Assembly: GCF_000263715.2 (NCBI RefSeq)
Contig: NZ_CM001514.1
Location: 3,971,674-4,035,673, forward strand
Length of the DNA stretch: 64,000 nucleotides
Source of the DNA: Pseudomonas synxantha BG33R
GTDB lineage: Bacteria > Pseudomonadota > Gammaproteobacteria > Pseudomonadales > Pseudomonadaceae
Reading direction: 5' to 3'
This document shows, in pieces, positions 54,519 through 63,728 of the stretch. Positions within the stretch are counted from its first letter, which is position 1; each line of letters opens with the position of its first letter. The notes beneath the pieces are model-generated. The model saw only the letters and a list, made by a program, of their open reading frames with translations. It was not told where the DNA came from and made no database searches. A program made the translations under genes and the position numbers.

Positions 54519-54608
54519 AGCACTGTGACAGGCTGCTGCTCCACAACGGGCGATCGCCCATTAACTTCACTTGTTATAAGCACAACTAAAGGGCCGAGGG
54601 TGAATAGC

Positions 54609-55280
54609 GTGGCAGACATGATCCTGGCCAATCCAGAACCCAAATGGGCAAGGTTGAAGCGCCTGAAAAAATACCGCCTGCCTGTGCTGGGCATCAGCTT
54701 AGTCGGCCTGCTGCTCACAGGTTTTCTGTTGTGGCCCTCTTCCCCGCTTGACCTGGGGGTCGGCAATCGCCTGGTCACCTCCGGGGTGCTCGCCAGTTGG
54801 CGCCAGGGCGACCTGGTGGTACTGGTGCGTCATGAAGAACGCTGCGACCGCTCGACAAATCCTTGTTTCGGCCCTGCCAGCGGCCTCACGATCCAGGGCA
54901 CGCAACGCGCGACCGCACTGGGCAAAGCCTTTGACTCATTGGGCATGGAGGCCACCGACGTGCTGAGCAGCCCGACCACGCGCACTGCCCAAACCTCGCT
55001 GTTCATGTTCGGCAAGACCGAGCTGTCCCCGGGCCCGCTCGCCATTTGCGGGGATGCCATGGCGGAGGAAATCCTCAGCCATAAACAGCCGAGTCGCAAC
55101 CTCATGTTGATCACCCACAGCGCCTGCATGAGCGACTTCCAGACGAGCCTGGGCTTTCCCCATGCCGCAGCGGCCGAATATGGCAGTGCACTGTTCGTCA
55201 AGGTATTGCCCAACGGCAAACTTGAGGCAATGGGCACTCTGAAAATCCAGCAATGGGCCGCAGTACTTAAACAACTTTAA
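54609..55280 (+). CDS. Histidine phosphatase, Ais-like
   Basis: A protein of about 223 residues with one N-terminal membrane anchor (LPVLGISLVGLLLTGFLLWP) and a histidine phosphatase domain: catalytic VLVRHEERCDR (phospho-His), SSPTTRTAQT and the second His in LMLITHSACMSDF. Ais/PmrG of enteric bacteria removes heptose phosphate from LPS and is linked to the arn genes, as here. GTG at 54609 has GAGGG eight bases upstream; ATG 54618 or GTG 54600 are alternatives. Confidence 0.8.
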   Translation: MADMILANPEPKWARLKRLKKYRLPVLGISLVGLLLTGFLLWPSSPLDLGVGNRLVTSGVLASWRQGDLVVLVRHEERCDRSTNPCFGPASGLTIQGTQRATALGKAFDSLGMEATDVLSSPTTRTAQTSLFMFGKTELSPGPLAICGDAMAEEILSHKQPSRNLMLITHSACMSDFQTSLGFPHAAAAEYGSALFVKVLPNGKLEAMGTLKIQQWAAVLKQL

Positions 55281-55312
55281 TTACACTTATTTACATACCC
55301 AGCAGCTATTAC

Positions 55313-55330
55313 GTTCAGCAAAACGACAGC
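55313..55330. promoter_or_regulatory. Shared motif upstream of arnT
   Basis: GTTCAGCAAAACGACAGC, 17 of 18 identical to the site at 54501. A third GTTCAG occurs at about 55343. Candidate for the same regulator (PhoP or a related system). Confidence 0.5.
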
Positions 55331-55464
55331 CCTGTTCTGGCATGTTCAGTTGCGCCTCTTAGTTAGGTTCCCCCCCTCATTGATTCAGTGAACATCACGA
55401 TGCTCGGCCCGATTAATTCAATACTCTTCCTGCACCTGTTTGAACGTCATGGAGCAACGTGCTC

Positions 55465-57120
55465 ATGACCCGCTTGAACCCTCTGCCCTGGTTAATCCTG
55501 GGCTTTGCCGTTTTTTTCTTGCTGCCCCTGGGCTTTCACGGCCTGTGGATTCCGGATGAAACCCGTTATGCCCAGGTCAGCCAGGAAATGCTGATGAGCG
55601 GCAACTGGGTAGCGCCGCACTTTATGGGCGTGCGTTATTTCGAAAAACCCGCCGCGGGCTATTGGCTGATTGCCCTGGGCCAGGCGGTGTTTGGCGAAAA
55701 CCTGTTCGGCGTGCGCATCGCCTCGGTCCTGGCCACGGCGTTGAGTGTGCTGCTGGCCTACCTGATCGCGCGGCGCCTGTGGAACGACCCACGTAAAAGC
55801 TTCGCCTGCGCCCTGCTCTATATGAGCTTTGGCCTGGTGGCCGGGCAAGCCGGGTATTCCAACCTTGATCCGCAATTTACCTTGTGGGTCAACCTGAGCC
55901 TGGTCGCCCTGTGGTTTGCTCTCGACAGCCCCACCTTACGTGGGCGTCTGGGTTGCTGGGCCTTGTTGGGGCTGGCGTGCGGCATGGGGTTCATGACCAA
56001 GGGGTTTCTGGCATGGCTGCTGCCGGTATTGGTCGCGGTGCCTTACCTGATCTGGCAGCGCCGCGTCGGTGAGTTGCTGCGCTACGGGCCGGTGGCGATT
56101 ATGGTCGCGGTACTGGTTTGCCTGCCGTGGGCATTGGCGATCCATGTGCGGGAACCGGATTACTGGCGCTTTTTCTTCTGGCACGAACACATTCGCCGCT
56201 TCGCCTCCGACAATGCGCAACATGCGCGGCCGTTCTGGTTCTTCCTGCCGATCATGGTCGTGGCGTGTCTGCCGTGGGCCGCATTGCTGCCGACAACACT
56301 GTGCAAGGCCTGGAACGAAAAACGCCAGCCGGCGATTGCCTTTCTCGCCCTGTGGTGGCTGCTGCCCCTGGGCTTTTTCAGCCTGAGCAAAGGCAAGTTG
56401 CCGACCTACATCATGCCCTGCCTGCTGCCCCTGGCGCTGCTGATGGGCCACGGCTTGATCGACCTGATCAAGCAAGGCAAGGCACGTACGATTGTGATCA
56501 ACGGCGCGGTCAATTTCGTTCTCGGCATGGCGGCCATGGTCGGGCTGATTTACCTGCAAATCACCGACCCGCTGTACGGCAACAGCCACGCCGAGATGTT
56601 CAGCCTGTCCCTGGCTTTTATCGTGCTGCTGGGCTGGATCCTCGCCAACCTGTTGCAAGCGGTGCGCCCGCTGACGTTGTGGGCGATGCCGGCGCTGGGC
56701 ATTGGCTTGCTGGTAGCCCTGTTGCCGGCGGGAATGCCGCAGTTGATAGCGGATAACGAAATGCCCGACCAGTTCGTGCTTGAGCACCTGGACGAACTGC
56801 AACACACCCGTGCTTTGCTGAGCAACGAACTGGGCCTGGCATCGGCCTTGTCATGGCGCCTGCGTGAGCCAGAGGTGGCGTTTTACGGCACCGAGGGCGA
56901 GCTGCGCTACGGCTTGCATTACGAAGAAGCGGCGCACCGCAAGGTCACGCTCGACAACGTGCAAGCCTGGTTGGCCCAAGCCCGCGAGCGAGGTTCGGTG
57001 GGCGTGCTGATGCGGGTCCGCAGCACCAGCGAACACCGCGAAGAAGGGCAATTGCCGCCCGGCGGCAAGCGCTATCGCAAGGGCAACCTGGTACTGACGA
57101 TTTACCCCCAACAACCTTGA
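55465..57120 (+). CDS. arnT: Lipid A aminoarabinose transferase
   Basis: An inner-membrane GT-C transferase of 551 residues that moves 4-amino-4-deoxy-L-arabinose from undecaprenyl phosphate to lipid A, giving polymyxin resistance. The key start [17 protein letters not shown] holds the catalytic Asp/Glu; [15 protein letters not shown] and [18 protein letters not shown] are family blocks. About twelve helices precede a periplasmic C-terminal domain. ATG 55465 is preferred to GTG 55459 given GGAG ten bases before. The arnBCADEF genes are not in the window. Confidence 0.92.
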   Translation: MTRLNPLPWLILGFAVFFLLPLGFHGLWIPDETRYAQVSQEMLMSGNWVAPHFMGVRYFEKPAAGYWLIALGQAVFGENLFGVRIASVLATALSVLLAYLIARRLWNDPRKSFACALLYMSFGLVAGQAGYSNLDPQFTLWVNLSLVALWFALDSPTLRGRLGCWALLGLACGMGFMTKGFLAWLLPVLVAVPYLIWQRRVGELLRYGPVAIMVAVLVCLPWALAIHVREPDYWRFFFWHEHIRRFASDNAQHARPFWFFLPIMVVACLPWAALLPTTLCKAWNEKRQPAIAFLALWWLLPLGFFSLSKGKLPTYIMPCLLPLALLMGHGLIDLIKQGKARTIVINGAVNFVLGMAAMVGLIYLQITDPLYGNSHAEMFSLSLAFIVLLGWILANLLQAVRPLTLWAMPALGIGLLVALLPAGMPQLIADNEMPDQFVLEHLDELQHTRALLSNELGLASALSWRLREPEVAFYGTEGELRYGLHYEEAAHRKVTLDNVQAWLAQARERGSVGVLMRVRSTSEHREEGQLPPGGKRYRKGNLVLTIYPQQP

Positions 57121-57141
57121 TCGCCTTTGCAGGAACAGCCC

Positions 57142-58659
57142 ATGAGCCTATGGAAAACCGAACGCGGCGCCCTGGTTTTACTGCTGGGCGTTTCGGCCTT
57201 GCTTTTACTGCTGGGCCTGGGCAGCCGCGACCTGTGGGGGCCGGAAACGCGCTGGGCCAACATCGCCCTGCAGATGCTGCAAAGCGGTGATTACTTCGAC
57301 CCGTATCTCAAAGGCACGCCGTATTACGACAAACCCCTGCCCTCCTACTGGCTGATCAGCGGCTTCGCCAGCTTGATGGGCGGCCTTGGCCCGTGGTCGT
57401 TGCGCCTGTCATCGGTGATTGCGGCGTGGCTGAGTATCTGGCTGGTGTACCTGATCGGCGAACGGCTGTTTCGCAAAGGCACAGGCTTGATCGCCGGCTG
57501 GATGCTCGCCACCACCTTCTACTTCCTGTTCTGGGCCAGGGTCGCCACCGCCGACGTGCTGACCGTGTGCGGCGTGCTGGCAGCCGTGTGGTGGTATTGG
57601 CGCGGGCCGGAAGACACCAGGCTTGGGCGCTACACGATGTTTTTCCTGTTGCTGGCAGCGACGTCACTGTTCAAGGGCTTGATCGGTTTTGTGCTGCCTG
57701 GGCTGGTGCTGCTGCCGCACCTGCTCAGCCAGCAGCGCTACAAACGCCACCTCAATCTGCGTCTGCTGTTGGCCATGCTGATCGCCGCGGCGTTTTACGC
57801 GATTCCTTTCGTACTGTCCCAGCGCTACGGCGCGCCCTCTTATGGCGAGAGCGGTCTGGCGTTGGTGTTCAGGGAAAACGTGGTGCGTTTCTTCGACCCC
57901 TTCGATCACATGGGGCCGATCTACACCTACCTGATCTACCTGCCGGTCTACACCCTGCCCTGGGCCCCCTGCTGGCTACTGGGCCTGTGGCTGGCGGTGC
58001 GGCACTGGCGCCACACCCCACCCAACGTGCGCTGGCTGGTGTGGGGCCTGGGCCTGTTGTTTGCATTCTTCACCGCCAGCGGCAGCCGCCGCAGCTACTA
58101 CGTACTGCCGCTGGTGCCCTTTGCCCAACTGCTCGCCGCCTGGTGGCTGAGCGAACGCCTAAAGAAAAAACCGGCGAGCTGGCCGCGCTGGCAAAAAGGC
58201 TTCGGCATCAGCGCAGGCCTGCTCTTGCTGGTGCTGGGGGTGATCTACCCCTGGACTACCGGCAACGGCGGCGTGACCCGCTTCGCCGAGGATGTGCAAG
58301 CCCAAGCCGTGAAAAACGCACCATGGGACCAATGGCAAATGGTGCTGGTGGAGGTCGACAACAAGCTGCCCATGTACCTGCAAAACCACGGCAAGCCCTT
58401 CTACTACGTCAGCGAAACCCAGGACTACCCCCGCCAGGGCGACAGCGCCGCGTTCATGGCCTGGCTGGAAAAGACCAGCGGCCAAAGGTTCGATCCGCAA
58501 CACACGATTATCATCGCGCAGTATTCCAGGGAAGACCCGATGCCGCTGGCGTTTCTGGGCGTGGATCATCGAGTGGTCACTACGCAATCGGATAATGGCG
58601 AGCGCTTGTTTCAGAAGCGTGAGGGAGGGAGCGTGGCGTTTGTTCCGATGCCACGCTGA
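57142..58659 (+). CDS. Second ArnT-like glycosyltransferase
   Basis: A 505-residue GT-C protein in the ArnT/PMT family, directly after arnT. The catalytic block reads LWGPETRWANIALQM, so the DETR of ArnT is PETR here: the first acidic residue is missing while Glu is kept. PYYDKPLPSYWL and GSRRSYYVLPLVPFAQLL match family blocks. It may use another donor or acceptor sugar. RBS AGGAA before ATG 57142. Confidence 0.85.
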   Translation: MSLWKTERGALVLLLGVSALLLLLGLGSRDLWGPETRWANIALQMLQSGDYFDPYLKGTPYYDKPLPSYWLISGFASLMGGLGPWSLRLSSVIAAWLSIWLVYLIGERLFRKGTGLIAGWMLATTFYFLFWARVATADVLTVCGVLAAVWWYWRGPEDTRLGRYTMFFLLLAATSLFKGLIGFVLPGLVLLPHLLSQQRYKRHLNLRLLLAMLIAAAFYAIPFVLSQRYGAPSYGESGLALVFRENVVRFFDPFDHMGPIYTYLIYLPVYTLPWAPCWLLGLWLAVRHWRHTPPNVRWLVWGLGLLFAFFTASGSRRSYYVLPLVPFAQLLAAWWLSERLKKKPASWPRWQKGFGISAGLLLLVLGVIYPWTTGNGGVTRFAEDVQAQAVKNAPWDQWQMVLVEVDNKLPMYLQNHGKPFYYVSETQDYPRQGDSAAFMAWLEKTSGQRFDPQHTIIIAQYSREDPMPLAFLGVDHRVVTTQSDNGERLFQKREGGSVAFVPMPR

Positions 58660-58714
58660 GAATCGAAGAGGCGCTGTTTGCAAAGGCTTGGCGTGAGCCC
58701 CCTACGGGGTGCAT

Positions 58715-59623
58715 TTAAACTTCGCACACAAACTCGTCAGCCTGCGCCTTGAGCCAATCAAACAACCGAGCGATATCCGGCTCCGACTGACGACCCTCTC
58801 GGCAAATGATGTAATAGGCAGCCGGCGACATCATCACAGGAGCTTCCAGCGCAACCAAGGCTCCCTCCTTCAACGCGTCATGTACCAGTGCAGTTCTGCC
58901 CAACGCAATTCCCCCGCCTTTTACCGCCAGGCTGATAGCCAAACTGGAATCAGGAAAGCGTGGGCCATGGTGATAGGGCGGTGCTTGCAGCCCCTGGAAG
59001 GCAAACCAGCTCTCCCACCCTGGACACACTTGATCATCCACCCGATGAATCAATGGGTACTGGGCGATATCCGTCAGGGCAATATCGCCGTGTATACGCG
59101 CAAACGCTGGCGAACATACAGGAAATACCGCATCGCGCATCAAAAGCTCGACATGGTGGTCCGGATAGTCGCCGTACCCCATCACCACGGCGACGTCATA
59201 CTGATGCGCACTCAAGCTGCTGCTGCTCATGTCCACGCTGGTCAACACCAAATCCAGATTGAACGACGCGTGAGCATGAGAGCCATGCATCCTGGGAATC
59301 AGCCAGGTTGAGCACAGAGAGGACGTACAGGCGAGGTAAAGCGGTTGAGGTTTACCGGGACTGAGCGAATGCAGCACAGCATCCAGGTCTTTGAAAAAAC
59401 CTTCGGCCACCGGCAACAGTGCCTGCGCCGCCGCCGTGAGTTTGACGCCCCGTGAGTGGCGCTCGAACAACTGCACCCCCCACCACTCTTCCAGACCTGC
59501 GATTTGATGACTGATAGCGCTGGCGGTGAGGTTCAACTCGGATGCGGCACGCGCAAAACTGCCGGTCTGCGCGGCACTCACGAAGGCTTGAAGCATAGGG
59601 GTCGGGGGCGGACGTTGGGCCAT
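58715..59623 (-). CDS. LysR family regulator, GcvA-like
   Basis: A 302-residue LysR regulator; helix-turn-helix AFVSAAQTGSFARAASELNLTASAISHQIAGLE at residues 13-45, and the GcvA-type effector domain (LYLACTSSLCSTWLIPRM). The start overlaps the transporter stop (TGATG), so both are in one operon, with the transporter first. It may control the exporter or a distant gene. Confidence 0.9.
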   Translation of the reverse strand: MAQRPPPTPMLQAFVSAAQTGSFARAASELNLTASAISHQIAGLEEWWGVQLFERHSRGVKLTAAAQALLPVAEGFFKDLDAVLHSLSPGKPQPLYLACTSSLCSTWLIPRMHGSHAHASFNLDLVLTSVDMSSSSLSAHQYDVAVVMGYGDYPDHHVELLMRDAVFPVCSPAFARIHGDIALTDIAQYPLIHRVDDQVCPGWESWFAFQGLQAPPYHHGPRFPDSSLAISLAVKGGGIALGRTALVHDALKEGALVALEAPVMMSPAAYYIICREGRQSEPDIARLFDWLKAQADEFVCEV

Positions 59624-60471
59624 CAGTTGCTCACTTTGATCAGGATGATCCCGCCAACAATGACGAATGCCGACAGCATTCGCCGCCAGCCAAACCGTTC
59701 ATGAAAAAACAGTGCGGCAATAATGGTGCCGATAATAACACTGGTTTCCCGCAACGCGGACACCTTGGCTACCGCATCCAGGGACAACGCAAACAACACC
59801 AGGCCGTAGGACGCCAGGTAAAACACCCCTCCCAACATTCCTACCCGCCAGTGGCAGCGGATGGTCTGGGTGAATGCCGGACGCGCCTTGATCAACGCCA
59901 ATAACGGGATCGGGATGCTCTGGAATACCGTCAGATAAATGATGTATTGCAGCACCGTCTCACTGGCTCGCACGCCTTTGGCGTCCACCACCGTATAGGA
60001 CGCAATGAACGCTCCAGCGCACACCGCCATCAGGATCGGCTTGAGCATGTGCGCCGTCATCCTGCGCACAAATGTCAGGCTGATGATCCCCACGCAAATC
60101 ATCAGCACACCTGCCATCGCCTGAAACGACAGCTGCTCATGCAGTAAGAAGTAGGAAAAAAGCGCAACCAGTACCGGCGGCACACCACGCATGACCGGGT
60201 AAACCTGACCGAAATCGCCGGTCTCGTAAGCCTTGATCAGAAACAATCGATAGATCGTATTGAGCACTACGGAAACCAGCACATAGCCCCACACCTCAAG
60301 GCTTGGCACATGAACCAACGGCAGCGCTGCCAGACAGATCAGCAATGCGGTGCCATCGACCATTGCCAAAGTCATGAAGCGACTGCTTCCGGCGCGTACT
60401 ACGGCATTCCAAGTGGCGTGCATGAAGGCGGAGATCAAGACCAGGGTGATCGCGATATCGGAGTTGTCCAT
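59623..60471 (-). CDS. DMT superfamily (EamA) transporter
   Basis: A 282-residue inner-membrane protein with ten helices in two EamA repeats. The second repeat ends with ALFFHERFGWRRMLSAFVIVGGIILI, typical of the family. Substrates of such exporters are often amino acids or amines. Co-transcribed with the LysR gene. Confidence 0.88.
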   Translation of the reverse strand: MDNSDIAITLVLISAFMHATWNAVVRAGSSRFMTLAMVDGTALLICLAALPLVHVPSLEVWGYVLVSVVLNTIYRLFLIKAYETGDFGQVYPVMRGVPPVLVALFSYFLLHEQLSFQAMAGVLMICVGIISLTFVRRMTAHMLKPILMAVCAGAFIASYTVVDAKGVRASETVLQYIIYLTVFQSIPIPLLALIKARPAFTQTIRCHWRVGMLGGVFYLASYGLVLFALSLDAVAKVSALRETSVIIGTIIAALFFHERFGWRRMLSAFVIVGGIILIKVSN

Positions 60472-60529
60472 GGGGCTCGGCTTTTGCTGAAAACAGGGAG
60501 GAATCAGTTATGCAGGGCAAAGCCAGACA

Positions 60530-60769
60530 TCATGGCTTGCGTAACCACATCCGTAGCATGTAGCGATTGAGATCGCTCAGCCGCTCACCATCATTGATCT
60601 GCGCACAGGGAACATTCCTGTCTATGAAATGCGTGCGGGTATGCAGGAACTTGTTGTCGGCAGAAATCAATACCTGCCCTGGTTCAAGCAGTATGCGATG
60701 TTGGACTGAAGACAGGTGCGGCTTTTGAAAGCCTGACTTTGGCTGCCTCTTGACGAAAATGACTGACAT
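60530..60769 (-). CDS. Small ORF, uncertain
   Basis: A 79-residue frame upstream of the DMT gene (MSVIFVKRQPKSGFQKP to MLRMWLRKP). No family is recognised. A better ribosome site (AAAGGA) belongs to another frame with ATG at 60779, which stops after about 30 codons. One of the two may be a decayed gene. Confidence 0.25.
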   Translation of the reverse strand: MSVIFVKRQPKSGFQKPHLSSVQHRILLEPGQVLISADNKFLHTRTHFIDRNVPCAQINDGERLSDLNRYMLRMWLRKP

Positions 60770-60938
60770 CCATGTTCATCGCAATCCTTTACGGTGGTGA
60801 GTAGAGCCTTCATTTAACTAAGCTCAACCTTGTCCGAAAAAGCGAAACCTCATCAGGGTAGCCATCAACGCTCGTCATGACAGATTTTTCCTACGCCAAA
60901 ATATGAGCTGTCACTGCTGGCGTTTTGTCATGGTTTGT

Positions 60939-61066
60939 AAAGGGCCAGCAAGCCATCTCTCTTAAATTGCAGGAAGATGATTCTGGCCATGTAGCATTTG
61001 CTGGAGATAGCCAGAACCACAGTGGATCGCTCCATTGAGGGCATGAAGGCCTTGAATGCAGCACCT
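60939..61066 (+). pseudogene. Deleted copy of a DUF6124 gene
   Basis: Bases 60939-60974 match the leader of the intact DUF6124 gene at 63075-63111, and bases 60972-61066 match the 3' end of that gene (63589-63680), including GTGGATCGCTC and the run to the stop. The middle, including the start codon and most of the coding sequence, is missing. The remnant is non-functional. Confidence 0.8.
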
Positions 61067-61067
61067 A

Positions 61068-61156
61068 AAAATGTGGGAGGGGGCTTGCTCCCGATGGCGC
61101 CGGGTCAGTGGAGATATCTGCTGCTGACACTTCGCTATCGGGGGCCCCTCCCACAT
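61068..61156. repeat. Inverted REP pair
   Basis: AATGTGGGAGGGGGCTTGCT (61069) faces CTATCGGGGGCCCCTCCCAC (61134) about 60 bases later. It follows the DUF6124 remnant, as a REP hairpin follows the intact gene at 63681. With the remnant it accounts for most of the 60770-61215 gap. Confidence 0.75.
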
Positions 61157-61215
61157 TGAATGCCTTACACATCAGAGTTCGGCAGCGATAGTGGAGTCGA
61201 GCACATTGTCAGCTC

Positions 61216-61929
61216 TCAGATTTTGGGCAGGCTCGCTGCGTGAATAAATGCCTCATCCAAGGTACTGCCACCGTAACTGCTCATGAAGCCCTCGGCATCG
61301 GTGAAACGATTGAAACGCTGTTGGCTCAGCATGTAGAAATCATCGCAGTGAGTGATGATCTCATCGACGTTATGTGATGAAACAAGTACCGCGACTCCCT
61401 CTGCGGCCGCTCCCTCCAGACACCTCCAGATGTGATAACGAAATTCGGGGTCAACACCCGCAGTCGGCTCATCCAGAATCACCAGGTCTGCGTTGACGGA
61501 CAGCAAGGACAGCGTAAAAAACCAGCGCTTTTCACCATAGCTGCAAAGGGATGATTTTTTCGCCCAGATTTCGCGGTAACGCTCAGCAATGCCGGGGCTC
61601 CACTTTTCAATTTTGTCCAAGGCGTGCCGTTGCGTAATCGGCGTGTCGGAACAAAAAAGCATCATCATCTTGAAAACATCAAACATGCGAAAGACAGGCG
61701 GCGTTGCGATGATTTGCGATAGGTAAAGCAGCTTGGAAAATGAATGATGCACTTTCCCGCCATTCATTTTTTTCAGACCACAGACCACGTCAAAAAAGCT
61801 GGTTTTTCCGGATCCATTAGGCCCCAACAAACCTGTGATCGCCCCCGCCTCGACCGCCAATGAAGCGCTATTGAATAAAACATGCTGGGCATACCTTAAA
61901 TTCAGTTCATCCACGAGCAGCCTTTTCAT
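61216..61929 (-). CDS. ABC-2 type exporter ATPase
   Basis: A 237-residue ATPase. Walker A GLLGPNGSGKTS, Walker B LVILDEPTAGVDPEF and the H-loop VSSHNVDEI are normal. The signature loop reads CSYGEKRWFFTLSLL in place of LSGGQ, so the usual motif is altered. ATG 61929 overlaps the permease stop (TAATG). The gene is AT-richer than the flanks, which points to horizontal gain. Substrate unknown; the NRPS at the right edge could make it, but that is a guess. Confidence 0.8.
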   Translation of the reverse strand: MKRLLVDELNLRYAQHVLFNSASLAVEAGAITGLLGPNGSGKTSFFDVVCGLKKMNGGKVHHSFSKLLYLSQIIATPPVFRMFDVFKMMMLFCSDTPITQRHALDKIEKWSPGIAERYREIWAKKSSLCSYGEKRWFFTLSLLSVNADLVILDEPTAGVDPEFRYHIWRCLEGAAAEGVAVLVSSHNVDEIITHCDDFYMLSQQRFNRFTDAEGFMSSYGGSTLDEAFIHAASLPKI

Positions 61930-62672
61930 TAGTACCGACTCCAAACAGGATTGATGAGTAAAAATCGGAACACCAACCACCCTGTGACGCTGATCAACCC
62001 TACAACCCCCGCCACCACAGGTGCGGATTCAGATACTCCCATCGTCATGATGCGATTGGCCCATTCCATCGGATTAAAGATGCCGATCACGTTAAGCACT
62101 GGATGTGAAGTGTTCAGGCTACCGATACCTAATGCCAACATCCCGACTGAAATCATGGAGAAAAGGGTGTTGGTATTTTGAAAGCCGATAGGCAGTAGCG
62201 TCAGCAAAAGCGAGGGCGTGGAAAACAACAAGAAGCACATATAAAAACGCCCAACTATGACAATCCATTCTTCCATCGCCATCGAACCAAAATAACCTCG
62301 CGTCAGTACATAAAAAACGGAGCAATAGATAACAGACATGAAGGAGTACGCCAAAAACTGCCCAACGAGAAAAATTAGCTTGGTACGTCTTGTATAAACA
62401 AAGGAACGTAAAAAACCACTTTCCCTGCGCCCCACTATATAAAAAGCCAATCCAAACAACGCGACGCTTGAAGAAATGAAAGCGTAGAACCATGAAGTGG
62501 CAGACGCGTAGTCACGGGTTGCTTCCTCACCAGAGATTCTGGCGTAAGTTATCAAGTAGAAGGTGACTGCGGGGGATATCACAATCCAGAGCACTGCAAC
62601 AGGTTCCTTTAACTGTTCCTTAACAAAAAGCATCGATAGTAAAATCGGTTTAGATAAGGGATAGATATACAT
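61929..62672 (-). CDS. ABC-2 type exporter permease
   Basis: A 247-residue membrane protein with six helices (for instance FYAFISSSVALFGLAFYIVG, LIFLVGQFLAYSFMSVIYCSVFYVL, VVAGVVGLISVTGWLVFRFLLI). It belongs with ABC-2 permeases. A strong ribosome site (GAGGTGAG) precedes the ATG. It pairs with the ATPase by a TAATG overlap. The 62673-63060 stretch upstream is very AT-rich and holds no gene. Confidence 0.8.
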   Translation of the reverse strand: MYIYPLSKPILLSMLFVKEQLKEPVAVLWIVISPAVTFYLITYARISGEEATRDYASATSWFYAFISSSVALFGLAFYIVGRRESGFLRSFVYTRRTKLIFLVGQFLAYSFMSVIYCSVFYVLTRGYFGSMAMEEWIVIVGRFYMCFLLFSTPSLLLTLLPIGFQNTNTLFSMISVGMLALGIGSLNTSHPVLNVIGIFNPMEWANRIMTMGVSESAPVVAGVVGLISVTGWLVFRFLLINPVWSRY

Positions 62673-63173
62673 GGCTCACCTCATGGAAATGGCACCATCC
62701 TCCTCTGATTCTTTCACTTTCAAACCCCTCAGAATTAATGGTGCACCACTTAATTGAAGCAACTCCCACAATTTAGTAGAAGTAGAAAATCACGCAAGAA
62801 AAGCAAACTCTACCCTTAGGAAAAGCATTACTCCCAACTAGGAAATTTCACTCATTAAAATCGGACCACCAATAGTTCTTCAAAGAAGAAAAGAATGATT
62901 CAAACTTTCACACCGTGATAATCCCTAGCGAAATTAACGCCTTATAAATCATCATTTTTCTGATATGAAAATTAACTGCGAACGGACTCTGCGTAGGAAA
63001 CAACGTGAAATCTCAGAAATGAGGTAACCAATCCGACAAACGGTCCGGCCCACTCTTATTCTCGAAACAATTTTAAAAGGCCAGCAAGCCGTCTCTCTTT
63101 AAATTGCAGGACATTTCCGAGACAATCCCCGCCGCCTTGTGCCGGTTGGAATCGGTGGCTAGTCTGCGATCCG

Positions 63174-63301
63174 TCACTGCTCATCAGTGATCGGGTTTAG
63201 TCGCCCGGATTCCAGTTGTGCGCAAGCTGTCACCCTGTTCATGGTGGCTGTGCGCAGGGCACCTTCGGGTGCGCCGGATCCAACTGGCCGGTCGACTAAC
63301 C
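63174..63301 (+). ncRNA. Structured leader upstream of the DUF6124 gene
   Basis: A hairpin TCACTG-ctcat-CAGTGA (63174-63190) is followed by a long nested fold. Outer stem: GGTTTAGTCG (63194) with CGACTAACC (63293). Then CCGG with CCGG, and CCAGTTG (63212) with CAACTGG (63281). Two hairpins close the junction: TGCGCA-AGC..CACC with GGTG-GCT..TGCGCA, and GCACC-TTCG-GGTGC (63259-63272). The fold ends about 70 bases before the ATG. A 62-codon frame (63187-63375) runs through it and overlaps the ATG by four bases. Whether RNA or peptide matters is open. Confidence 0.55.
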
Positions 63302-63371
63302 TGCGTACAGCCGCCACCCTCCGTTTAGTCGCGAAGGGGTCGGCTCCTTATCTACCAGTTGGAGCTACACC

Positions 63372-63680
63372 ATGAATAAAGTCTTACCCGACCCACCCTT
63401 CGACCCCGCAAAAACCCGTGCCGCGTTCAACCGCGCCATTGACCATTACCTGCCCAGGCAGGGTTTTCACAGCGTCAACGACGATCTGAGTTTTGAAGAT
63501 GCGTTGCTGTACACCGCCAGCCTGCTCGACAGTGCCTCAGCGACAGCGCTCGATTGTAGCGAGCTGCTGGACAGCCCCGTGCGGGCGAAGATTCTGGCGG
63601 TGTGGCATTTGCTGGAGATTGCCAGAACCACAGTGGATCGCTCTATCGAGTGCATGAAGCCCTTGAAGGCAGCACCGTAG
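63372..63680 (+). CDS. DUF6124 family protein
   Basis: A 102-residue protein common in many copies in the P. fluorescens group. Pattern: AFNRAIDHYLP, then SFEDALLYTASLLDSASATALD and LLEIARTTVDRS. Helical, no known role. The ATG follows GGAG. A decayed copy lies at 60939. A REP hairpin follows at 63681-63710. Confidence 0.8.
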   Translation: MNKVLPDPPFDPAKTRAAFNRAIDHYLPRQGFHSVNDDLSFEDALLYTASLLDSASATALDCSELLDSPVRAKILAVWHLLEIARTTVDRSIECMKPLKAAP

Positions 63681-63710
63681 AATGTGGGAGGGGGCAAGCC
63701 CCCTCCCAGA
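63681..63710. repeat. REP hairpin between DUF6124 gene and NRPS end
   Basis: TGTGGGAGGGGG-caa-GCCCCCTCCCA, a compact REP palindrome between two converging genes. Probable two-way terminator. Confidence 0.75.
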
Positions 63711-63728
63711 TTGAATGCATTCCAATCC

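Noticed and set aside
62673..63060. AT-rich stretch upstream of the exporter as a gene or origin
   Set aside because: No frame of useful length and no repeated boxes; only AT-richness is seen.
63187..63375. 62-codon frame upstream of DUF6124 as a real gene
   Set aside because: Most of it is forced by the stem pairing of the leader. The ATGA overlap keeps it open as a possibility, so it is a finding and not a CDS call.
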